Below are positions 46,664-58,501 of a stretch of 64,000 nt of DNA, piece by piece. The notes below the pieces were generated by a model that had not been told where the DNA came from, did no database searches, and saw only the letters and a list, made by a program, of their open reading frames with translations. How positions within the stretch are numbered: the first letter of the stretch is position 1; each line of letters starts with the position of its first letter. Origin of the DNA: Stereum hirsutum FP-91666 SS1 (Eukaryota > Basidiomycota > Agaricomycetes > Russulales > Stereaceae); assembly GCF_000264905.1 (NCBI RefSeq), contig NW_006763133.1:3357152-3421151 (forward strand). Reading direction: 5' to 3'. Position numbers and translations under genes: made by a program.

Positions 46664-48234
46664 ATGAAGGTCTTCTCGGCCTCCTCCCTCGCTTTGCTGG
46701 CTCTATTGGCACCGGGTGCTCTGGCCGCATCGTCGTGGGCTGGTGCAAATAACTACTACGCCTTCAATCTACCTGATGATGACAGACACACTCTTCTCGA
46801 CGCTATGCAATCCGCAGGGATGAAGGTAGGGCTCTCAGCCTCTCTTGCTGTCTTCAGGGGGTTAAATATCATCTTTGATCAGGTTCTAAGGACCTTTGGC
46901 GGTCTGCCAGCGAATGTCAAGAACAGTGGCAATCCTGGCGTTCCAGACTTGGAGGCTGACGGCTTCGGGCAATGGAACGACAAGGTCTTGACGCAGATAG
47001 ATCAACTAATGGTGAGATATATTGCACATATTCGTGCTTTCACCATTTTGACGCTCGATCAGGTTGATGCTCAAGCCCGAGGGATAAAGCTTCTGATTGC
47101 CTTGCATGGTGGAGGTGAGCTCATAGGCTGTTATCTCTTGTGTCACTGTCTAAATCAACTACGCACATGTATGTTTTGTTCAGAAAATTCGCTCGATGGT
47201 ACGTCGCAAAACAGTGTCCCGGACGTATACGGGACCCAGTACCATAGTCAGGGATTCTACACGAATGAAGGTCATTGTTCAGTATTATCGTAGATGGGTT
47301 GACCTGCATCCTGACAATATTTGTTATAGCCGCCATCGAGCACTTCAATACGCGCATCACACACATCCTCAATGGTCATAACAATACACTCGTTGATGGC
47401 AAGCCCTGGTCAGAGCTATCTGACTACATCTTCGGTTTTGAAGCCCAGAATGAGTACGTGCGTTATGGTGTCTTTATCCCGTTTGTAACTGAGTCGTTGT
47501 ATTCGGTCGCAGGCCCATGATCAAGGAACCATCGAGTTTTTATCAGGAGAACCTTTCTTGGATCTGCAAGACAGCTTCGCAGATCAGGAACAATGTTGGC
47601 AACAAAAATCAGGTGCATCAGCCCCATATACCTCTCATATTATATGGAAAGAAAGAGGCTAATTTATAACACGTAACATTCGGCAGTTAATCCTTACCGG
47701 GGGCGGCAATGCCGGGGCTAGTGTGCAAAGCTTGTTCTTTGGGAGTTCCTGCGCCGATATTGACGTAGTCGCGATTCATGACTATACCGAGTGAGTGTAC
47801 ACACAGCCATTTAGTGAATGAGGGCATTCTACTGACACACCTTTACTCTCAGCGGCTATGACAGCTACATGAAGAACGCTGTCTCTTCCGCTCAGAGTGC
47901 TGGGAAGAAGCTTCTGGTGGAGGAATGGGGCTCAGCTTACTCTTCGGACGACTCTTCCAGGATCTCCAATATGAAGAGCAACGTTGACAAGATAAACTCG
48001 TATGGCGTACCCTGGATGTATTGGGAGCCCATCCCGGGGACTGACCCCCACCAAAAGGAGGATTTTGAGGTTCGTAGCGAGTCTTTCCCTCAAACAGTGA
48101 ATATTCTGATGATCAAAGGATACTAGGTCCAAGTCAACGGTGGAGATGACTGGACTACTCTGGTATCCTCGGCTAAGGATACTCGCAAAGTCGACTCTCC
48201 ATTCGACTTCTCGGCCTCTCTGCCGCCGAGTTGA
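46664..48234 (+). CDS. Secreted glycoside hydrolase family 5
   Basis: A signal peptide (MKVFSASSLALLALLAPGALA) precedes SSWAGANNYYAFNLPDDDRH and VLRTFGGLP, the opening of a TIM-barrel GH5 enzyme. Further exons read VDAQARGIKLLIALHGG, ENSLDGTSQNSVPDVYGTQY and GFEAQNEP. The last holds the family acid/base Glu (N-E). The nucleophile Glu is in KKLLVEEWGS, and MYWEPIPG lies near the C-terminus. There are about eight exons, with the stop at 48234. It acts outside the cell on a beta-linked polysaccharide; cellulose, mannan and glucan are all possible, and I cannot set the subfamily. The CGG inverted repeat and TATA box suggest regulated expression. It has no carbohydrate-binding module. Confidence 0.88.
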
Positions 48235-49105
48235 ATCTGCTCTGTCTGAACTCCCTCAAGTATTGAATAGACTAGTATCTTTGTATTTGGGTCACATATT
48301 GCTGGTAGCTGACACACATTAATTGTCAGTGTGCATATTTATATGTCTGGTTGAATATTGTTGGGTCCGAAACCAAGACAGAGACTTCACCATGCCACTT
48401 GACCGCCACATATTACCGTTACGTAACGAACGAAGCCTTTAGACAACAAAGACAAATAGTAATCAACCGGAATTGGGATTTCGCCGCTTTCAACATCCTC
48501 ACTCACGCCAGTCATAAGATTGTCCGCTTTCACTCGCTTTCATTCACAATCGAGTCAGGCCATGTTCTACGGTGCCGATGTCTCTGAATGGGGATAATGT
48601 GGTAGAGATTTCTCCTGCCCTTGTACACGCAAAAGGGTTCTGTGGCGTTTAGCGTTCAACACCCATGAATGTCGAGGTGGTCTAAAGCACGGCACGGATA
48701 AAGGAGTGTCAGAGCTCTTACTCTCTTCGCACGAGTCTCCCCTAGAAAACAGCCCACTTTCACCATGTGGCTCTGGCGCTCAATGGTCACATCTACGAAA
48801 GGCCCTAGAGAAGTCAGCCCACTCTCGCTTCTCTGTCTCAATCTTACTAACCCAGTTTGCGGTCCTTGGCGGGTCCCGTTTACTCCATCAGCAGAGGCGG
48901 TAGTGCACCCACCTATTGTCCGACTCGGTCGAACAATGACTCGGGTTCTTCTCTTGCTTGTAAATCAAAATCTCCACAGGAGAAGATATTCGTATAAAAG
49001 GGAAGAAGAAGGTCGACTGTCTCACTCTCAAGCAACCAGGCTTGACACAGCCAGCCAGCTTCTTCACCGACAGCGTCGATTTCCTTGTTCTGCTCAACAA
49101 TCACC
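48235..49105. other. Intergenic region between GH5 and reductase genes
   Basis: About 870 bp with no supported gene. Short frames lack motifs. Confidence 0.5.
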
Positions 49106-50273
49106 ATGTCCGAATTCACCATCCCCAAAGGTTCCACCGTCCTCATCACTGGTGTGAATGGCTACGTCGGTTCGTACACTGCAGATCAGCTCCTGCTCTC
49201 GGGCTATAAAGTTCGTGGCACCGTCCGCGATGCCTCCAGGACGCAGTGGGTTCCCGAGCAATTCAACAAGAAATATGGGCCAGGGAAATTTGAGCTTGTC
49301 GTCGTCCCTCGCATGGACGTTGAAGGGGCCTGGGAGGAGGCAATCAAGGGTCAGTAGTCGACGACTCGGGTTTACATTGGTCTCTGTACATGCAAGAACT
49401 GACCACTCAATCTACGGCAGGCGTCAGTGGTGTAGCCCACATCGCCTCCATCGTTTCTCTTTCGCCAGACCCCAATGCCGTGATACCAGAAACTGTCGCC
49501 GGGGCCGTAGGCATTCTCAAAGCAGCCTCCCGCGAACCCTCCGTGAAGAGCATTGTCTTCACCTCATCCGCGATCGCCACAGGCGCCCTCCCGCAGCCAA
49601 ACGTCGAGCGCACACTCACCGCCGACAGCTGGAACGACGAGGCCAGCATCCTAGCCTGGGCTCCGCCGCCTTATGAAGACCAGAGACGATTGGCCGTTTA
49701 TGCTGCGAGCAAAACGGAGGCGGAGAAGACATGTTGGAAGTTTGTTGAAGAGATGAAGCCGAGTTTCAAGTTCAATACAGTCCTGCCTTGCGCGGTTATA
49801 GGTCCCCAGCTTCATGCGAGTCATGTTACGCCCGGTAGTCCTCTGACCTGGTTTAAGGTTCTCTTGGGTGGAGATCTCGAATGGGTCAAGTCGAACGCCG
49901 TCTCACCTTGTAAGTTCCTCCCGTTCGTCTCCTGAGAATCGCGCGATACTGACGGGGCCGTGATGCGACAGTCTGGTCCGTCGACGTTCGCGATGTGGCT
50001 CGCCTACATGTAGCGGCACTGATCAACCCCACCGTCAAATCGGAGCGCCTCTTTGCCTATGGTAGTCCGTTCAACTGGAGCACCGTCCTCGATATCTTTA
50101 GGAGAACCTATCCAGACAAGGTGTTCCCGGAGGACATCGCTAATGAGGCGAAGGATTTGAGCGTTATCTCGAGCAGAGAGCGCAGCGTAGAGTTGTTGAA
50201 AACCTTGGGGAGTAACGAGTTTATCTCGTTGGAGGAATCGCTGAAGGCTACTGTTCGAGACTTCGTCGTGTAG
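49106..50273 (+). CDS. NAD(P)-dependent reductase, extended SDR (Gre2-like)
   Basis: Three exons, 49106-49349, 49421-49909 and 49972-50273, give 344 residues. The N-terminal cofactor loop TGVNGYVG fits the extended-SDR TGxxGxxG. The catalytic pattern YAASK (YxxxK) follows, with an upstream Ser in FTSSAIATG. VRGTVRDASR resembles the NADPH-binding stretch of dihydroflavonol-reductase/Gre2-type carbonyl reductases. DVRDVARLHVAAL is a family marker near the substrate lobe. It likely reduces aldehydes or ketones in the cytosol; the substrate cannot be told from sequence. The ATG at 49106 was chosen because the frame before it is very short and starts at a non-ATG codon. It is not obviously linked to its neighbours. 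Confidence 0.9.
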
Positions 50274-51085
50274 ACACGAGTCCTTGTGATGCTGTGATGT
50301 GAGACAAGATTCGTCCGAGAATGCTATAGGTTCACAATACTCAGCTCGCACCAGGATTGAGTACACAACCAAGCAATATATTTGGCCATGGGGCCAAGCG
50401 AGGGAAATACCAGTCCCTTGTACCGTTATGTATCCAATACCAAAGCAAGAAGCGAAGATCACAATCCTGAGGCTGGCAGGTATGTATCCCGAATGAGAAC
50501 CTAAATGTGCGATAGACCCTGAGAACAGACAAGACGGAGGATGGACAACATGATGATCCAGGGCCCAGGGGCGAAGAGTGTATATTATTATTGCAGCGAA
50601 TGCTTTGAGCGCAGAGTGGACTAGGGCTGAACGTTGAACGCGATGGATGATAACGGACGAGCGAGGAATTTATGTATCGTGATAACTTGAACGAGAAAGA
50701 GAAGTTGCCTGCGAGAGACGGACTGACTGATGGGACGACGTGCAAATAAGGACAACCAAATCGAGGGAAAGGAAAGGTGGGGGGAGGAAGGGGGATAGAG
50801 GATAACAAGCGTGAACGTTAAGGTGGGTGAAAGACGGGAGAGCATGATGAAGAGAAAGCGGCCAAGAGGGGTAAAGTACAGCAGGCCATGGAGATTGGGT
50901 ATGAAGAGGCCGGCATGCGTGCATTTTGGACAAATAAACATGAAAAAGGCAATGATGAACGTTCAAAGGGGCACTCGAGGTCTACTGCTTAGCACCCAAG
51001 GTCATAAGAACACGTGAAGGAAAGAAGAGAAATGCAAGTAATAAAAAATCCAATTCCGGAATAGACAGGGCGTAGGATGATTTGC
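50274..51085. other. Convergent 3' spacer between reductase and Pom1 genes
   Basis: About 800 bp of 3' flank for two convergent genes. Short frames on the minus strand (50341-50966) are low-complexity and unrecognised. Confidence 0.5.
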
Positions 51086-54000
51086 TCATTTAGAAGCGGA
51101 CTAAAGTAGATGTGAACAAATCAGTATGGTCGGATGGATGTGAGAAATGAGTAACGTACGGCAAAGGCGTTTAGTGTTCGGCTCGAGTAATGGGAAGACG
51201 AGACCCCCTGGTTCTGTGACGACCTGTAGGACCTCGCAGACCCCAACGAGTGCATTGACGTCGAGGCATTGGGCGTAGCAGGCAGGGTGTTATTCGTCCT
51301 GCTCGAACGAGCCGTCAAAGGCGTTGGCGCGCTGATCTGGGACTTCTTCGGAGTTTCAGTTGGCTTGCTCCCTCGAGTCGACAAGTTCGAAGACGACGAC
51401 AGCATGGTCCTGCTAGAAGCCTTCTCGCTCGGTGCGGGAGTCGTAGTCTTCCTCCCCTTGCCCGCAAGAATGAAGGCGTGACGCATGGCGTTCTGCGGCT
51501 TCATGCGACGTTCTGGGTCCCAGACCAGACACTTGGCAATGAAGTCGACGAACTGGTCATCGTCACACCTGAGCACCTGAGCGAGTGTCTTCGTGCCAGG
51601 ACGTCTCCGACGACCCTTGGAGTTCACGACAGGCCGAGGAGCGCCAGTCGAATCTACGAAAAACAAGAGATGAGATAAACCGTCCTGTGTGGTAAATACG
51701 AGAAGAGGAGAACATACCGAAGAAGAGCCGTTTTCTCGAGCTTCGGTTGACGAATTCCTTGTCGGGAACACCGAGAACCTCCATGATACACGACAACTGC
51801 TCCTGTTCGTTCTCGCCTGGGAAGATAGGGAAACCCGTGTAGAGTTCCGCCAAGATGCACCCCAAACTCCACATGTCGATCGCCATATGGTAGTTCATGC
51901 CGAGGATGACCTCTGGGGAGCGATAGAAGCGACTCTGGATGTACGTGTAGACTATAAAAACGGGTCGATTAGATGAGGCTTCGAATTTTGCAGGCGACAT
52001 GGGATGTATACATACTCTTCTCATGCTCGAGGCAGCTGCTTCCAAAGTCAATAACCTTGATCGCGCTCTTCGCCGGATGCCGCAGCAGAACGTTCTGCGA
52101 GGCAAAGCACCAGAAATAAGTCCCACTTCACAGACCAACCGCAAAGAGACATCCTGAACATACCTCAGGCTTGAGATCGCAGTGCACGATCCGATGGTGC
52201 CTCATGAGCTGAAGAGACATGAGCATCTGACTCGTGAACCGCCGAATGAGCGCGGTTGTGAAGCCGACAAAGTTGTTCGCCTTGATGAGCTCGTACAAGT
52301 TGATGCTAAGGAGTTCCATGGCGATACAGAGATGGTTGCGGAAATAAAAGTGCTCCGTCATCTTGATGACATGGTGCTTCTCCTCGGAGTCCTAACCACA
52401 ACAAACGATTAGAAGGGGCCCTCAAGCACGAGACGAAGAACATACCCATTTTCGCAGATTATCCAGGATTTTGATTTCCACAAGGGCCTGGTGGTGGAAC
52501 CGTTTCTTGTTGCGGATAATCTTGATCGCCACCGACTCACCCGTACAATGGTCGCGACAGTGCAGCACCTGGCCAAACGAGCCCTTACCCAACGTATCTA
52601 TGACTTCGTACCGGAACGCGAGGTGATCGTGGTTCACAACCAGATAATCGCCCCGCTCGTCATCGTAACCGAAGTTGTTCGTGGGTCTATCAGGGTGGGC
52701 GGGCTTCTTGTCGCTGCCGGCGCCGATGTAGTAGACCGCCGGATAGTCGAGGACCTCCTTGCGCTCGTACTCCGAGAGATGCTGGCGTTGACTGCTCTTC
52801 AGTAGGTGGTTCGGGCTGATAGGCTGACCGGGAGATATCGGCTCAGGGAAGTTCAAGAGAACATCCAACTCGGCCTGCGTCGCACCATGGGCCAACTTCT
52901 TCTGCTGCTGCCTCTTGATGTAATGCATCATCTCCTCGTCGCCCGCGAGCTCTTCCTCGTCGATTTCTATCGGTACGGGACTTGGTGTATTCGAGTTCGA
53001 ATTCGAATGTGTGAATGACTGAGCAAGCGATTGACGGCTGGAGGAGGGGGTCCCAGTTATGGATTGGTGAATGCCCGCGGAAGCGCCAGAGTGATGACTG
53101 CTGTGAGTGAGGTTCTTGGTATGTGAGAGCGAAACCTTCGGAGTGAGCAGTTTGAGGCCTTTAGAGGGCGAAAGCGCAGCGAAGCGGTGGGATGTGGTCG
53201 AAGCCGTGGCGGACTCGCCACCAGAGGGAGGAACCGCATTGAGTGACGTCACCGAGCTCGTCGAACCCTTCCTGAGACCGGAGAACGACATCGACTCACG
53301 ATTACCTTTCCTCGGGATACCAGAAGTCGACCCGGACATATTCGCAGACGCGTGTCTCGTGCTGGATCCATTCGACGAAGGCGACGTCCCCAAGTGCGGC
53401 TGTTTCTGGACGGTGCTGAGGTTCGATTTGGTCGGCCCATCTCCGTTCTCTGCTAAAACACCGAACTCGTCGATCGACGCGGTGGCCAGTGGGGAAGGCT
53501 CGTTAGCTGACGCAGAAGCAACCATTCCGCTGCTCAAATTGACGCTCTGTCTTCGGCTGCTGCCGACGGTGGAGGACGTAGACCCTTTGAGCCCTGGCGA
53601 AGTGACGGTCGAACCCCTGCTGTGGATCCTTGGAATCTTGGTCGGCGTTTCCTTCGTGAACGAGGAGTTGGAGGTATTCAATGAAGGTGGCGGCATGTCC
53701 CTGGCATCCCTGGCCTCTTTTGCAGAGGACGTAGACACTCCAAGCACCGAAGGAGACCCCGCGATGGTTGGTAACTGATTCCTATTCCGGAGCGACGCGT
53801 CCGATTGCCTCTGCAGCGAGCTGGTAGTGGGAGCCAGGACCCGAGAGGACGAAGATCCGGTCTTGGACGGAGAGAGCGTCGTGGAGGAAGATCCGTTGGA
53901 AGACGTGCTAGCCTTCAGATTCGCAACTCGTTGAGCTGTTGCCTGTGGCAACGCAGACATCTGCATAGGAGGTAGACTTACAGGCTGATGAGCCTTCTTC

Positions 54001-57000
54001 TGTTCCGACGTGGACGACACGGTCTGGTTTCGGCGAACAAAGTCGGTCAGCAATCGGTCGACAGGACAACAAAGGCGGAAATATGCCGTAACTCCCCAAA
54101 GAAACGTGGCTGCACGACACAGTGAAAATGGGTAAAACGTAAGACACACCTTTCCACGCCTGCGACCCATCAACACCGAAATCCTCCCTTCGCCCTTGTC
54201 TTTCTCTTTCTCCTCCTTCTTCCTTTCCTTCTCCGCCCTCTCCATCTCCCTCCTCGCCCTTCCAGGCGTCGAACCACTGCCACTCGAGCCCAGACCACCC
54301 TCCTTCCCACTCCTTTCATAATCGCTCTTCTCCGTCCCGCTCTGGTTCTGCAAATTCCGCCTCGAGGACGAGCCCTTCAACAACGAGCCCAAGCTCAGCA
54401 TCGAACTCTTCTTCTGCGCCGATCCATGCGTGCTCGGGGTCGAAAGACTCGAATCGATCGGCGACTGGCTCTTCTGCGTCCTGAGCGAGCTGTTGAGGTT
54501 GTTGGAAGTAGGCATCGTAGGCGAAACGGTCGGATACGCGCTGTTATTGGCCGAGGCGGGCGGAGGGGACTGCATAGATTGCGACGATGACCTGCGGAAG
54601 AACGGGATAGAGGAAGGCGTGAGTCGTTTGCTGGATCCTCTCTTCATCGAACCAGAAGGACTCAACGGAGTCTGCTGCTGCTGTCCTGCGTTCGTCGGCG
54701 GCGCAGCCAGCGAGCTCGACACATTCGCGGCAGAACCGGCGGTCCCAGGTCGCGAACGGCTATACGAACGAGAATGACGACGATGATCGCCGGGGACATC
54801 ATTGTTAGGCGTCTGTTGGCGAGGAACGGGAGGAGGTACAGACGAGTTTGTGGCGCTCAGCATCGCCTGGTTGTTGTTGTGACTCCCACTCCTGCTAGAG
54901 GCGGACGCGACGGAACTCATGGACGCGAGAGACGCAGCGGAGTTCATCGCTTCTTGGTTCGGGGACCACGTCTCGAGACGATCTCTAGACGAAGACTTGC
55001 GACTCGGTTGACTGAAGGTCGCAGAGCGAGGGCTGAGAGCGAGCGGGGAACCTCTGCTGTCGCGATCCCGAGAGGCGGGTTGAGATGGAGCACCGGAGAG
55101 CTTCATGCCCAGCGCGGACGTGAAGCTCCATTTCTTGGAAGGAGTCTTGAGCACCGCAGGAGCGGAAGCCGTGGAGATATATCCCTGCGGGTGGTTTGGA
55201 CCTTGAATATAAGTCGGGGGTGTGGTGGAAAGCGCGGCTGGTGCAGGTGCCGAAGGCATAATCATCGAGACCGTCCGATCAAGTTCGTTGTTCTCGTCGC
55301 TCGAATGCTTATCCTTCTCCTCGGCCTCCATCGAAGGAAATACTGCGCTGACGGAGGATGCAGGCGGCGACCTGCTGTTGTTGCCATAGGTCTGGAGATC
55401 CTTGGGCAGAGGCGGAACGGGAGGAACCAATTCCCCTCCCTCGCTCAGCTCGCCAGGAGCTGCGACGAGAGAAACAGTGGCGGCATCTCCTGACTGCGAA
55501 CCCGAAAAATCGCTTCCTCCACTATTCCTCCTCACCTTTCCGTTTCCACCACCGGCTGCACTCGCCGAATGCCTCGCCGATTGTCCAGAGACCGACGTAA
55601 GACTGGTCGCGGTAGACAACGACGCCGAATCGCGTGAGCTCGTCGTAGGCGTACCGGTGTAATTCGTCGAAGATGCCGATCCTCGTTTGGGGGTATAACT
55701 GAGCCTCGCGCCGGTCGTAGTCGCCGATTTTTTCAGCGGCTTGTCGTGTATAGGAGACCCAGGCATCGCCTCATCGCTGCTGCCTACTGCACTCCCCGCA
55801 ATCTCGCCAAATTCTCCCGTGGAGATTCCCAGACCAAGCTGACGACTGGCGTTAGGGGTGAGATCCTTGTCCTTCGCGGAAACGACGCTGTCACGTGCAC
55901 TGCCCCGACGACTGAGCTTCCCTCCCCCACTACCTTCGGACCCGATACCCTCCCACTGACCGCTCGCGGATTTGGCAGGTGTCGAGGGCCGACTGGAGCT
56001 CCCGGGACGGACGCTGCTGCTGATGCTTGAACGAACGCGCGCGCCAGATTTACCGGAGAGGCCGTCGAGTTTGCGGAGCGCTTCAGCGGTCGCTTGATCG
56101 TCCATACCGGACCAGCCTTCCTGAGTCCCTCTGAGCAGCGAGTGCGCTACATTGGGCGAATGGTGAGACTGCGACTGCGACTCCTTGAGTGATTGAGAGG
56201 CCGAGGCGGAGGCTCCCAGAGCGCCGCTGCTTCCTGCATGACGGAGGAATTGTTGGATGGAAGAGGATGAAGGGGAGGGAGGCAAGTGGGAAAAGTCAGT
56301 GGTGTGGACGCGACGGGGGTGGTGCGTCTCTCCGTGGCTCGAGGAGGAAGAGCTAGCGGAGGTGTGGCGGGATTGCTTCTCACTTTTGAGAAGTCCGGAA
56401 GTGGACGTATTGCTCTCCCTCCGACGATCTTTGCTGCTCTTCTCCTTTGGCGGAGTCGAGCTCGGGAGCCCGTTCCCGAGGCTGCGGTGTTTGCGATTCG
56501 TGGAGGAAGACTTTTCGTCCTTGTCTTTGGAGCGTTCGCCGCCACCGGAAGGAGTGCGGGTGTGTTTCTTGAGGATGGCGTTGGCGTCGATGTCGAACTC
56601 TTCCGAGGTGCGTTTCTTGGCCGGTCTGAGGGGCGAGACGAAGGTCGTGTGGGCGGAACCGACCGAATACGAGGCCGCTCTGCCAGGGGTCGATGGGACA
56701 GGTGGCGCGGTCGAGGGTTTGACGGTGGCGGAAAGGGGCTGTCGTGGGTAAACGACCTCTTCACCGCCACTCTCCTCGGCGACTGAACGTCTAGAGCGGT
56801 TGGCACGCGGAATGGGCTTTACTTCCGTGTGCTGGAAGGAAATCAGTTGACTGAGACACAAGCGTAAAATAGGGTACGGCACCTCATCGCGTTCTTCGGC
56901 CTCTTCTTCGCCATCGACGGCCTCGATGGTCCAGGGGCTATCCCTATCATCCCTGTCCTCGGCGTCGTCCATATTCGCGAACGATTCGCCCTCCTCGATC

Positions 57001-57590
57001 ACGCCATCGAGCTCGGGCTGCATGAGCAAGGACGCATCGACGTCGCGGCCGCGTTCGCGTTCACGTTCTGTGCGCGTCGTCCAGCGCGGGGTGGCGAGCT
57101 CACCGAGGCCGTGGAGGCCCCTGCGATCAATCGAAGCAGGATCGCGTACTGGGGTGGCCGGCTCGACGGGGCGCGATGACTGCATGTCGGGCGTCTTGCT
57201 GACATAGTTGAGCTCTGGGACGGGGGGGATGGGAGATGTGGAGGGGGAGTGGACGGAGAGGTAGTAAGGGTCGATGGATGACGTTGCGGAGGGGGAGCGA
57301 ACGCTGGTCTCGGTTTGTGGGGGTGGCAGGGAGCCGTTGTCGCCGAGAGATGAGAGCTGTTGTTCGATATAAGCGATTGTATATGAAGGAGCAATGAGAA
57401 AAAAACACACGTTTTGGTGGTGAAAGTCTGGCTCGGTGATGGCGGTGTAGAGATCGTGGTGGAGTTCGTTGTTGTTGTTGGCTGGCGGTGGGAGGATGTC
57501 GAGAGCGGGCGGCCTGTCCTTTCTCTTCGCGAACGTCTTGTCGTGGATGACTGGCGAGAACTCTGGCGACGGTGACGGCGAGGCGGACAT
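51086..57590 (-). CDS. POM1: DYRK-family protein kinase (Pom1-like)
   Basis: The start is the ATG at 57590. A disordered, Ser-rich N-terminal region of about 1,500 residues is followed by a DYRK kinase domain, giving roughly 1,980 residues. The kinase markers are the DYRK box [20 protein letters not shown], Gly loop [27 protein letters not shown], catalytic HCDLKPEN, DFGSS, and activation loop [18 protein letters not shown] with the autophosphorylated YxY. A second half-exon reads [19 protein letters not shown]. Introns in the N-terminal part (57357-57410, 56832-56882, 54024-54149) are stop-free multiples of three and are inferred. The last tiny exon (to 51086) is tentative; reading through would stop at 51121. 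Pom1-type kinases set cell polarity and division timing from the cortex. Confidence 0.93.
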
Positions 57591-58501
57591 GGCGCCTTAC
57601 AAACCTAGGACGATGGGGGCGAGCGGGAAAAGAAGGGGAGACCGACGAGAAGACAGATGGGCGAAATCGAACCAGAAAAAGAAGAAAATAATAAGAGGAA
57701 GAGTATACGATGGGACGAAGGGGACGAGAGGGAGTTGTGTTGTGGGCGAGCGCGACGGCGAGCTCGACTTGTTGGGAGTGTTCGCCGAGCTTGGCTGTTG
57801 GCGACGGGGCTGGCGGGAGCGCCTCGTGTTCGCGTCTTGTTTGGCTCTGTTGACGCCGTTCGGGCTTCTTGCGGGTGGCTTTCGTTGTGGCCCACTGCGA
57901 TTGGCACTCTTTGGAATGAAAAGACATTTGCATTGTTTGATTTACAGCAGAATAATAAAGAGCACAAAAGGTGGATGAACATAAAGAACAAAGAGGTGGA
58001 GTGCATTGAGATGGCAACGGAGAGCACTTTGAAAGTCTCCTTTGTCGTTACTCGTTAGTACGTCAGAAAGCGAGCGTTGTGCGATTGTCTCTGCACGTCA
58101 GGAGTGTGTCAAAGATATGGAGGTGTAAGTATGTACGGAAGGATGGGGAAGAATGGGCAAAGGAGACGAGGGCCAGGGGCAGGGCGAGGGCTGGTGTACA
58201 TAAGGAGGCCGGATTCAGTCCGAGATTGCAGCGCCGCGGTCGACGACCCTCTTCGCTCTCCGCCAGCTCAGCGACAAGTCCGGTACGCTTTTCATTCCGC
58301 CACTCTCCCCGGCCACTTGCGCCACCCAGTGCCCTCCCCCGCTCCTACTTATACCGTCCCCGTCTTCCCCTCCCATGTATACAGCACAACGTCCCGCCCA
58401 CGCACCGTCCACGCCACGTGTCCTCTGCCCCTCGCTTGGCCACCCTCGACGCCCCCCAAAGGGCCCGCGAAATAGACGCCCGCACACAAGGAGCCACACC
58501 G
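57591..58501. other. Divergent promoter region between Pom1 and Zn2Cys6 genes
   Basis: A 911-bp gap between start codons. The plus-strand frame of the regulator stays open from 58079, but its upstream part is composed like 5' leader, not conserved protein. Confidence 0.5.

Noticed and set aside
52491..57207. Several long plus-strand frames opposite the Pom1-like kinase gene
   Set aside because: Antisense shadows created by Ser-rich low-complexity coding sequence; the kinase domain and continuous frame are on the minus strand.
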